DNA of 64,000 nt from Magnetospirillum sp. ME-1 (GTDB lineage Bacteria; Pseudomonadota; Alphaproteobacteria; Rhodospirillales; Magnetospirillaceae), in NCBI RefSeq assembly GCF_002105535.1, contig NZ_CP015848.1, positions 868,907 through 932,906 on the forward strand, written 5' to 3'. Each line of letters starts with the position of its first letter. Position 1 is the stretch's first letter. The translations under genes and the position numbers were made by a program. Of this stretch, positions 32,026 through 39,243 are shown piece after piece. The notes under the pieces were generated by a model, which was given only the letters and a program-made list of their open reading frames with translations, did no database searches and was not told the origin of the DNA.

Positions 32026-32481
32026 TCATTTGCGCTTGATAACGGAATAGTGCTCGGCTCGTCCCGGGAATTGTTTGAACGTTTTCTGGGGCGGATCATT
32101 CTTCGACTGATCGAATACCCATATCCCTCTCTGACCATCGTGAACCCCATATTCCAGAAAGATGGCGGCATGGTTGCCGCTGCTCTTGTTCGGGTAGCGG
32201 CCGTTCTTGAAGGTGGCGATGGGCGTGCCGCGCTCCAGCGGCGGGACGCCGAAATCGCGGATGGGCGGGCCTTCCTGCCAGTCGGCGGCGCGGCCGACCT
32301 CGGGAGCGAGGTGCTTGACCAGGGCGACGCATTCGCTGCTCTCGCCCACTTGCGTGTTGCCGGCGATGACCTTGGCCATCTTGGCTTCAAAGTCCTTGAC
32401 CACGTATCCGTGCTCGGACGCGGTCTTGGACCAGCGGCCATGGTCGTCGCGGGGCTGGTTGGAGTCGTAATTGTTCGGCAT
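32026..32481 (-). CDS. BPSL0067-like putative NlpC/P60-fold peptidoglycan amidase
   Basis: 151 residues with no signal peptide. Residues 1-20 carry the motif NQPRDDHGRWS. The core matches the BPSL0067 family pattern: ECVALVKHLAP, W-QEGPPI, GTPIATFKNGRYPNKS, GNHAAIFL and GIWVFDQ. Cys51, His104 and perhaps Asp124 form a plausible papain-like triad as in cell-wall amidases. Such proteins are candidates for interbacterial or phage-lysis enzymes. It sits against the direction of the msbA-waaA operon, followed by a secreted protein gene. The family call is moderately sure; the toxin role is inference. Confidence 0.6.
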   Translation of the reverse strand: MPNNYDSNQPRDDHGRWSKTASEHGYVVKDFEAKMAKVIAGNTQVGESSECVALVKHLAPEVGRAADWQEGPPIRDFGVPPLERGTPIATFKNGRYPNKSSGNHAAIFLEYGVHDGQRGIWVFDQSKNDPPQKTFKQFPGRAEHYSVIKRK

Positions 32482-32494
32482 GGCGACTCTCCAA

Positions 32495-32523
32495 TGAAAA
32501 AGGCCGCCCGATGGGGGCGGCCT
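32495..32523 (-). terminator. Terminator-like hairpin just upstream of the BPSL0067-like gene
   Basis: Stem AGGCCGCCC / GGGCGGCCT with a 5-base loop; on the minus strand it is followed by TTTTT and then, within 15 bases, by the GGAGAG Shine-Dalgarno and ATG of the BPSL0067-like gene. Either an attenuator in the leader or the boundary of an acquired cassette. The same layout precedes the GH108-like gene at 49.3 kb. Confidence 0.7.
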
Positions 32524-32612
32524 GTTGCTGAACGCAAGGGTGGCGTTGATGCCCCCAGCCTAGCCGCCAACGACAATGTTGTCCATTTGTTCTCGGCCAG
32601 GGGGAGGGTGGC

Positions 32613-33887
32613 ATGATCTACCGCCTGTACCGGGGACTGACCACCATGGGCGGGCCGCTGATCACCGCCTATCTGGAGCGGCGCAAGGCCCGCGGCAAGG
32701 AGGATGCCGCCCGGTTTCCGGAGCGCCTGGGCCATCCCGGCCAGCCCCGCCCCAATGGGCCATTGGTGTGGATGCACGGCGCCTCGGTGGGCGAGGCGCT
32801 GTCCATGCTGCCGCTGGTGGACCGCCTGCTGGCCCGGGGCCTGGGCGTGCTGATGACCACCGGCACCGTGACCTCGGCCCGGCTGCTGGCCGAGCGGCTG
32901 CCCAAGGGCGCGCTGCATCAATACGTTCCGGTGGACCGGATCGCCTTTGTGCGCTCGTTCCTCAACCACTGGCGGCCCGACCTGGCGCTGTGGGCGGAAT
33001 CCGAGTACTGGCCCAATCTGCTGGCCGAGACCCGCCACCGGGGCATTCCCCAGGTGCTGATCCAGGGCCGCATGTCGGCCAAATCCTTCGCCGCCTGGAA
33101 GAAGGTTCCCGGCTTCATCCACAAGATGCTGTCGGGCTTCGCGCTCTGCCTGGCCCAGACCGAATCCGACGCCGGGCGCATCCGGACTCTGGGCGGGCGC
33201 GACGTGCGCTGCCTGGGCAACCTCAAATACGCGGTGGCGCCCCTGCCCTGCGACACGGCTGCGCTGGAACGCCTGCGGGCCGAGATCGCCAGACGGCCGG
33301 TGTGGCTGGCGGCCAGTACCCATCCGGGCGAGGAGGCTCTGGCCGGGCGGGTGCATGAAGCCCTGGGACTGCCCGGTCTGCTGACCATCATCATTCCCCG
33401 TCACCACACCCGTGGGTCCGAGGTGGCGGCTGAAATGCGCGCCCAGGGCCTTGGCGTGGCCTTGCGCTCCGCCGGCGAGGCCATCACGCCGGAAACGGCG
33501 GTCTACATCGCCGACACCATGGGCGAGTTGGGGCTGTTCTATCGCTTAGGGGGACCGGTCTTCGTGGGCAAGAGCCTCTGCGTCGGCGGCGGCCAGAACC
33601 CCTTCGAGCCCGCCCTGCTGGGCGCCGCCGTGCTGTTCGGCCCGCTGATGGACAACTTCCCCGACATGGCGCCCTCCATGCTGGCGGCCGGCGCCGCGCT
33701 GCGGGTCAGGGACGAGGGCGAACTGGCCGTGACAATCCGCGCCCTGCTGGCCGACCCGCAGGCGCTGCTGGCGGCGGGAACGGCGGCCAGGACCTGGGCC
33801 GAGGGCGAGGCCGGCATCCTGGACCAGGTGATGGAGGCGCTCGCCCCCTTCCTTGAAGCCCTGGAGGCCGCCCATGCGCGCCCCTGA
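32613..33887 (+). CDS. waaA: 3-deoxy-D-manno-octulosonic acid transferase (Kdo transferase)
   Basis: 424 residues, ATG after GGGGGAGGG. It has an N-terminal membrane-associated helix, WMHGASVGEALSMLPLV (catalytic Glu region), WAESEYWPNLL, and the GT-B donor-site motifs AASTHPGEE, PRHHTRGSEV and GGGQNPFEPALLG. It transfers Kdo to lipid IVA on the cytoplasmic face of the inner membrane. Its last bases overlap the lpxK start. Confidence 0.95.
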   Translation: MIYRLYRGLTTMGGPLITAYLERRKARGKEDAARFPERLGHPGQPRPNGPLVWMHGASVGEALSMLPLVDRLLARGLGVLMTTGTVTSARLLAERLPKGALHQYVPVDRIAFVRSFLNHWRPDLALWAESEYWPNLLAETRHRGIPQVLIQGRMSAKSFAAWKKVPGFIHKMLSGFALCLAQTESDAGRIRTLGGRDVRCLGNLKYAVAPLPCDTAALERLRAEIARRPVWLAASTHPGEEALAGRVHEALGLPGLLTIIIPRHHTRGSEVAAEMRAQGLGVALRSAGEAITPETAVYIADTMGELGLFYRLGGPVFVGKSLCVGGGQNPFEPALLGAAVLFGPLMDNFPDMAPSMLAAGAALRVRDEGELAVTIRALLADPQALLAAGTAARTWAEGEAGILDQVMEALAPFLEALEAAHARP

Positions 33888-34851
33888 TTTCTGGCACAAG
33901 GACAACGCCATCGCCCGAATGCTGGCCCCGCTGGGGGCCGTCTACGGCTGGGCGGTGCGCCGCAACCTGGAACGGGCCGAGGAATACCGCCCCGCCGTGC
34001 CGGTGATCTGCATCGGCAACATCGTGGCCGGCGGGGCCGGCAAGACGCCGGTGGGCATCGCGCTGGCGCGGCGCCTGATCGCCGCCGGGGTGAAGCCCCA
34101 TTTCCTCACCCGCGGCTATGGCGGCACCGAGGTGGGTCCCCGCGCCGTGGACCTGGACCGCCATGACAGCGTCCGGGTCGGCGACGAGGCGCTGCTGCTG
34201 GCCCGCGAGGCGCCCACCTGGGTGGCGCGCTGGCGGCCCGACGGAGCGGTGGCCGCCGCCCAGATGGGCGCCGACGTGATCATCATGGACGACGGTTTCC
34301 AGAACGGCTCCATCGCCAAGGATCTGTCGCTGGTGGTGGTGGACGGCGAATACGGCTTCGGCAATGGCCGCACCATGCCGGCCGGGCCGTGCCGCGAGCC
34401 CCCCGACCAGGGTCTGGCCCGCGCCGACGCCATGGTGGTGATCGGCGAGGACAGATGCGGACTGGCCGGGATGGCCCGCGCCCACCATCTGCCGCTGCTG
34501 GCCGCCCGGCTGGTTCCCGGCCCCGATGGCGCCGCGCTGAAGGGCCGCAAGGTGGTGGCTTTCGCCGGCATCGGCCGGCCCGAGAAGTTCTTCGCCACCT
34601 TGAAACAGTGCGGGGCGCGGCTGACCGCCGATCATTCCTTTCCCGACCACCACCCCTTCGCCCGCGCCGACATCGAGGCGCTGCTGGCCGAGGCCGAGAG
34701 CAACGAGGCCACCCTGGTCACCACTGCCAAGGATGCGGTGCGCCTGCCCGCCGATCTGCGCGCCCGCGTCACCGTGCTCGGCGTGGCTCTGGACTGGGAG
34801 GACCCTTCCCTGCTAACTCCCCTGCTGGACCGCATCGGAGTGACGGCATGA
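33874..34851 (+). CDS. lpxK: Tetraacyldisaccharide 4'-kinase LpxK
   Basis: 325 residues from ATG 33874, with GGAGG seven bases upstream, overlapping waaA by 14 bases; a TTG at 33853 is less likely. Walker A-like GNIVAGGAGKTP is at residues 49-60; FLTRGYGG, DVIIMDDGFQN and FAGIGRPEKFF are LpxK-specific. It phosphorylates the 4' position of the lipid A disaccharide. The next gene overlaps by four bases. Confidence 0.96.
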   Translation: MRAPDFWHKDNAIARMLAPLGAVYGWAVRRNLERAEEYRPAVPVICIGNIVAGGAGKTPVGIALARRLIAAGVKPHFLTRGYGGTEVGPRAVDLDRHDSVRVGDEALLLAREAPTWVARWRPDGAVAAAQMGADVIIMDDGFQNGSIAKDLSLVVVDGEYGFGNGRTMPAGPCREPPDQGLARADAMVVIGEDRCGLAGMARAHHLPLLAARLVPGPDGAALKGRKVVAFAGIGRPEKFFATLKQCGARLTADHSFPDHHPFARADIEALLAEAESNEATLVTTAKDAVRLPADLRARVTVLGVALDWEDPSLLTPLLDRIGVTA

Positions 34852-35714
34852 CGAAGAAGGAACTGCGCCAACGCCTGGAGGCCCTGGGGGCCCGGATGGT
34901 GTGGGGACTGTTCGCTCTGCTGCCGCTGGACGCCGCCTCGGGGCTGGGCGGTTGGCTGGGCCGCGCCATCGGGCCGCTGCTGGGCGTCAACCGGGTGGCG
35001 CGGCGAAACCTCAAGGCCGCCTTCCCGGACAAGTCCGATGCCGAGATCGCGGCCATCATCGCCGACATGTGGGAGCATCTCGGCCGGGTGGCCGCCGAGT
35101 TCTCCCACCTGAAGCGCATCGCCACCGAGCGGGTGGAACTGGTCGGCGGAGAGTACATCGACCTGCTGCGTGACGACGGAAAGGCCGGCATCTTCATCTC
35201 GGGCCACATGGGCAATTGGGAATTGAACGGCGCGGTGGCCGCCGTTCGCGGCCTGCCCCTGCACCTGATCTACCGGGCCGCCAACAATCCCTGGGTCGAG
35301 GACCTTTACCGCAAGGGCCGGGCCGACGCCTCCTACGCCCTGATCCAGAAGGGACCGGAAGGCGCCCGCCAGGCGCTGATGGTGCTGAAGAATGGCGGGC
35401 ATCTCGGCATGCTGGTGGACCAGAAGATGAATGACGGGGTGCCCATCCCCTTCTTCGGCCGCGACGCCATGACCGCCCCGGCCCAGGCCGCCTTCGCCAC
35501 CAAGTTCAAATGCCCCCTGGTCCCCGCCCGGGTCGAGCGGATCAGGGGCGCGAATTTCCGCGTCACCGTCTTTCCGCCCATGGAGATGCCGGGCACCGGC
35601 ATTGGGCACGAGGACAACCGCATCCTGCTCACCCGCATCAACGCCATGTTCGAAGACTGGATCCGCGAGCGGCCCGAGCAATGGCTGTGGGTCCACCGGC
35701 GCTGGCCGGAATGA
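34848..35714 (+). CDS. Lipid A biosynthesis acyltransferase (LpxL/HtrB family)
   Basis: 288 residues, start ATGA-overlapping the lpxK stop. The catalytic H(X)4E motif is GHMGNWE (His120, Glu125). VNRVARRNLKAAFP near the N-terminus, LIQKGPEGARQALM, DQKMNDGVPIPFFG and the C-terminal WLWVHRRWPE are typical. One N-terminal membrane helix. It adds a secondary acyl chain to Kdo-lipid A. LpxL versus LpxM-like specificity cannot be told. Confidence 0.92.
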   Translation: MTKKELRQRLEALGARMVWGLFALLPLDAASGLGGWLGRAIGPLLGVNRVARRNLKAAFPDKSDAEIAAIIADMWEHLGRVAAEFSHLKRIATERVELVGGEYIDLLRDDGKAGIFISGHMGNWELNGAVAAVRGLPLHLIYRAANNPWVEDLYRKGRADASYALIQKGPEGARQALMVLKNGGHLGMLVDQKMNDGVPIPFFGRDAMTAPAQAAFATKFKCPLVPARVERIRGANFRVTVFPPMEMPGTGIGHEDNRILLTRINAMFEDWIRERPEQWLWVHRRWPE

Positions 35715-35727
35715 AGCGCCCCATCAT

Positions 35728-35824
35728 GTCATCCCGAGCGCAGCGAGGGATCTCATCCTGGCATGGCGGGACAGAACCGGTACCACCGGCCCAAGCGGAG
35801 ATCCTTCGCTGCGCTCAGGATGAC
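35728..35824. repeat. GTCATCCCGA-family palindromic repeat
   Basis: GTCATCCCGAGCGCAGCGAGGGATCTCATCC at the left and GGAGATCCTTCGCTGCGCTCAGGATGAC at the right are near-perfect inverted arms around a variable centre containing CGGTACCACCGG. It fills the gap between the lpxL-like gene and the methyltransferase, ending 17 bases before its ATG. Confidence 0.85.
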
Positions 35825-35841
35825 AGCCCGGGGGAGCGTCC

Positions 35842-36783
35842 ATGAGCGGCGAGTTCACCGCCTATCTGGCCGCGCCCGGCTTCGAGGACGATCTGCGGGT
35901 CGAACTGGGCGATATCTCGGCCGAATACGGCCGGCTGATGCTGGCGCCCGGCCCGGCCCGCCCGGCCGCCTGGGCGCAGAACATCTGGCACGAGCCGAAG
36001 ATGCTGGAGGTGGCCTCCATCGGCGAGGCGGCCAAGGCCTTGAAGGCCATCCAGCGCAACTGGTGGCCCTACGAGTTCCATCTTCACCGCCGCACCGCGC
36101 TCCTGGTGGAAAAGCTGCCCAAGGTCTCGGCCAGGCCGCTGGTCTTCGGCCAGCCCGCGCCGGCCGCGCCGCTGGGCTCGTTCACCTGGGTCGACGAGGG
36201 CCATGTACTGGCCGCCGCCGCCTGTTCCAGCCGCTTTCCCAACGGCGAGGCCGCCTTCATCGAGGACCGCGAGACGCCGCCCAGCCGCGCCTATCTCAAG
36301 CTGTGGGAAGCCCTGACCCTGGCAGGCCGAATGCCGGGACCGGGGCAGACCTGCGTCGATCTGGGAGCCTGTCCCGGCGGCTGGACCTGGGTGCTGGCCG
36401 CCACCGGGGCCCGGGTGATCAGCGTGGACAAGGCGCCGCTGGCCCCCAACGTCGCCGCCATGCCCAATGTGGAATACCGGCAGGGCAGCGCCTTCGGCAT
36501 CGAGCCGGCCGAGATCGGCCCGGTGGACTGGCTGTGCTCGGACGTCATCTGCTATCCCGAACGCCTGCTGCGGCTGGTGGAGCGCTGGCTGGACAGCGGA
36601 CTGGCCCGCAATTTCATCTGCACCCTGAAGTTCCAGGGCGCCACCGACCACGCCACCGCGCGGGCCTTCGCCGCCATTCCCGGCTCGCGCCTGCTGCATC
36701 TGGCCCACAACAAACACGAGTTGACCTGGATGCGGCTCGGGGATGCGGCTTGCCACCCTATGTCCTTCGGAGTAAACCAGTAG
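35842..36783 (+). CDS. RlmM-like FtsJ-fold RNA 2'-O-methyltransferase
   Basis: 313 residues. The SAM site is CVDLGACPGGWTW (residues 171-183). The 2'-O-methyltransferase tetrad K-D-K-E is visible as Lys153, Asp234, Lys263 and Glu293. The N-terminal 140 residues resemble the RlmM accessory region rather than a plain FtsJ. E. coli RlmM modifies C2498 of 23S rRNA; the same target is likely but not shown. A GGGGGAG Shine-Dalgarno sits right after the palindromic repeat. Confidence 0.85.
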   Translation: MSGEFTAYLAAPGFEDDLRVELGDISAEYGRLMLAPGPARPAAWAQNIWHEPKMLEVASIGEAAKALKAIQRNWWPYEFHLHRRTALLVEKLPKVSARPLVFGQPAPAAPLGSFTWVDEGHVLAAAACSSRFPNGEAAFIEDRETPPSRAYLKLWEALTLAGRMPGPGQTCVDLGACPGGWTWVLAATGARVISVDKAPLAPNVAAMPNVEYRQGSAFGIEPAEIGPVDWLCSDVICYPERLLRLVERWLDSGLARNFICTLKFQGATDHATARAFAAIPGSRLLHLAHNKHELTWMRLGDAACHPMSFGVNQ

Positions 36784-36817
36784 CTTCGGGGAACATCCTG
36801 CCGGGACCGAGTGCCTC

Positions 36818-37918
36818 ATGCCTGTCGCCAAGCTTCCGCCACCGGTGGAAATCGATACCGAAACCAAGAAGCGGATCATCGAGGGTCTGAAGAAGGTGCT
36901 CGCCACCTTCCAGCAGGCCGGGCTGGTCGAGTCCTCCGTCACCTACCAGCAGGTGATTTCCGACCCGGACGTGCTGCAGGCCTTCATCAAGACCTTCCAG
37001 ACCAGCCGCGAGATGGTCGACGGCATCGTCCAGGCCAAGGACGGCGACGCCCCGGTCCGCGACGAGATCACCACCCTGGTGTGCGGCGTCAGCCTGGACC
37101 AGATCCAGCAATTGCTGGTGCGGACCTGCGCCAAGAAGATCTTCGAGGCCGACAAACCCATGGAGACGGTCACCGAGACCATCACCAAGACCTCCATGTT
37201 CGGCCTGATCAAGAAGACCGAGCAGATCGAGCGTCAGGCCGTCGATCCGGTCGAGGAGCGCAAGATCCGCGAGCTGTCGCGCTACATCGCCTTCGGCTGG
37301 CAGTTGCCCCTGCTGGAAACCTACCGCACCCGGCTCTCCTATCCCCAGATCATCGAGATCGGCGAAGACATCGTGGCCCTGCCCACCGCGGCCCATATCG
37401 AGGCGGTGGCCCGGTTCGAGCCGGAAAAGCTGAAGAAGGTCAAGGCCGCCGTCGGTTCCGAATTCGGCGCCATCCTCGCCGACCGCCCCCAGGCCATCGG
37501 CGGCATCTCGGTGTGGAACCGCGACATGTACGAGTTCTATCACAAGATGCTGGGGCCCAAGGCGTGGGAGTTCTTCGCCCGCGACTCGGCCTTCTTCAAC
37601 GTCTGCGCCGCCCTGGACAAGTCGGTGTCCAAGATTTTCGGCGACATGCTGTGCTACATCGCCGCCGAGAACCTGCAGGAGATCCAGCGCCTCAACATCG
37701 ACAAGGTCGAGGTGATGGTCCATTCGCTGAAGACCGGTTTTGGTCCCCGCGCCTCGGAAATTCTGGCCATCCCCGCCTTCGCCAAGGATATCCTGCGCAA
37801 GGTGGTGGACAACCTCCTGCACATGACCCAGGAGAAGGACAAGCTGATGCTGGCCTTCGAACTGTCGGTCAAGGCCATGGTCCCCGCCGTGGACGAGTGG
37901 CTGGCCAAGCGGCATTGA
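36818..37918 (+). CDS. Conserved hypothetical protein of 366 residues
   Basis: I do not recognise the family. No signal peptide or membrane helix; soluble, charged and helix-rich. It begins with a short proline-rich tail, then TKKRIIEGLKKVLATFQQ. Distinct stretches include CGVSLDQIQQLLVRTCAKK, a TETITKTSMFGLIKKTEQIE patch, the segment RYIAFGWQLPLLETYRTRL and a C-terminal helical region. Only 34 bases after the methyltransferase and 16 before the CNT transporter, so it is probably co-transcribed. It is a real gene: long, codon-consistent and with good spacing. Confidence 0.6.
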   Translation: MPVAKLPPPVEIDTETKKRIIEGLKKVLATFQQAGLVESSVTYQQVISDPDVLQAFIKTFQTSREMVDGIVQAKDGDAPVRDEITTLVCGVSLDQIQQLLVRTCAKKIFEADKPMETVTETITKTSMFGLIKKTEQIERQAVDPVEERKIRELSRYIAFGWQLPLLETYRTRLSYPQIIEIGEDIVALPTAAHIEAVARFEPEKLKKVKAAVGSEFGAILADRPQAIGGISVWNRDMYEFYHKMLGPKAWEFFARDSAFFNVCAALDKSVSKIFGDMLCYIAAENLQEIQRLNIDKVEVMVHSLKTGFGPRASEILAIPAFAKDILRKVVDNLLHMTQEKDKLMLAFELSVKAMVPAVDEWLAKRH

Positions 37919-37934
37919 CCGCCGGTCGTCGGAC

Positions 37935-39176
37935 ATGACCGGCCAGGGCCTCATCGGCGTCGCCCTCCTGGTCGCGATAGCGTTCCTGCTGTCCGAGGAC
38001 CGCCGCGCGGTGTCGTGGCGGGTCGTCGCCGCCGGGCTGGCGGTGCAACTGGGCCTCGCCCTGCTGCTGCTCAAGGTTCCCGCCGCCAAGATGCTGTTCC
38101 TCGCCCTGGACCGGGCGGTGGACGCGCTGCAGACCGCCACGCGGGCCGGCACCAGCTTCGTGTTCGGCTATGTGGGCGGCGCGCCCGCGCCGTGGACGGC
38201 GTCCAATCCCGCCTCGGGCTTCATCCTCGCCTTCCAGGCCCTGCCGCTGGTGCTGCTGATGAGCGCGCTGTCGGCCCTGCTCTATCACTGGCGCATCCTG
38301 CCGGTGGTGGTGCGCGCCGCCTCCCGCCTTCTGGAAAAGTCCATGGGCGTGGGCGGCGCGGTGGGCGTGTCGGCGTCGGCCACCGCCTTTCTCGGCATGA
38401 TCGAGGCGCCGCTGCTGATCCGCCCCTACATGGCGCTCCTGTCCCGGGGCGAGCTGTTCCTGGTGATGACGGCGGGCATGTCCACCATCGCCGGAACCGT
38501 GATGGTGCTCTACGCCACCTTCCTGGACGGCATCATTCCCGACGCCATCGGCCATCTGCTGACCGCCTCGCTGATCTCGGTGCCCGCCGGCCTGATGATC
38601 GGCAAGGTCATGGTGCCCGATGCCGCCCATACCGGCGCCGGACGGCTGGATGACGTCCACCATTACGCCGGCTCCATGGACGCGGTGGTCCAAGGCACCA
38701 TGGACGGCGTCCGCCTGCTGGTCGGCATCGTCGCCATGCTGGTGGTCCTGGTCGCCCTGGTCAGCCTGGCCAATGCCGGGCTGAAGCTGCTGCCCGAGGT
38801 GGCCGGCGCGCCGCTGACGCTCCAGCGCGCCCTGGGCTGGGTCATGGCGCCGGTGGTGTGGAGCATGGGCATTCCGGCCGCCGAGATGATGACGGCCGGC
38901 GCCCTGATGGGCACCAAGACGGTGCTGAACGAGCTGCTGGCCTATCTGGAGCTGGCCCATTTGCCGGACGGCGCGCTGTCGCCGCGCTCCCGTCTCATCA
39001 TGACCTACGGCCTGTGCGGATTCGCCAATCTCGGTTCGCTGGGGATTCTGATCGCCGGCCTGTCGGTGATGGCGCCCGAGCGCCGGGCGGAGATCGTCGC
39101 CATGGGCGGCAGATCAATCCTTGCGGGAACTTTGGCGAGCTGCCTGACCGGCGCGATGGTCGGGCTTCTGCTGTGA
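37935..39176 (+). CDS. Concentrative nucleoside transporter (CNT/NupC family)
   Basis: 413 residues, strongly hydrophobic with about 10 membrane segments. Family motifs are visible: FVFGYVGG near residue 75, FQALPLVLLMSALSALLYHW, GVSASATAFLGMIEAPLLIRPY, and GLCGFANLGSLGILIAGLS near the C-terminus. CNT proteins import nucleosides with protons or sodium. No nucleoside catabolic gene is nearby, so the substrate is open. Confidence 0.88.
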   Translation: MTGQGLIGVALLVAIAFLLSEDRRAVSWRVVAAGLAVQLGLALLLLKVPAAKMLFLALDRAVDALQTATRAGTSFVFGYVGGAPAPWTASNPASGFILAFQALPLVLLMSALSALLYHWRILPVVVRAASRLLEKSMGVGGAVGVSASATAFLGMIEAPLLIRPYMALLSRGELFLVMTAGMSTIAGTVMVLYATFLDGIIPDAIGHLLTASLISVPAGLMIGKVMVPDAAHTGAGRLDDVHHYAGSMDAVVQGTMDGVRLLVGIVAMLVVLVALVSLANAGLKLLPEVAGAPLTLQRALGWVMAPVVWSMGIPAAEMMTAGALMGTKTVLNELLAYLELAHLPDGALSPRSRLIMTYGLCGFANLGSLGILIAGLSVMAPERRAEIVAMGGRSILAGTLASCLTGAMVGLLL

Positions 39177-39243
39177 TTCTGCCGGGGCCTGCCGTTCGCG
39201 GCATGTTTACAATAGGCCCCGGATGTTGCATGGTCATTTGATC

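Noticed and set aside
31588-32616. Plus-strand frame of 342 codons that would continue the DUF374-waaA operon
   Set aside because: Its translation is low in hydrophobic pattern and has no family signature, while the minus strand has a signal peptide protein and a BPSL0067-like protein with conserved Cys/His motifs.
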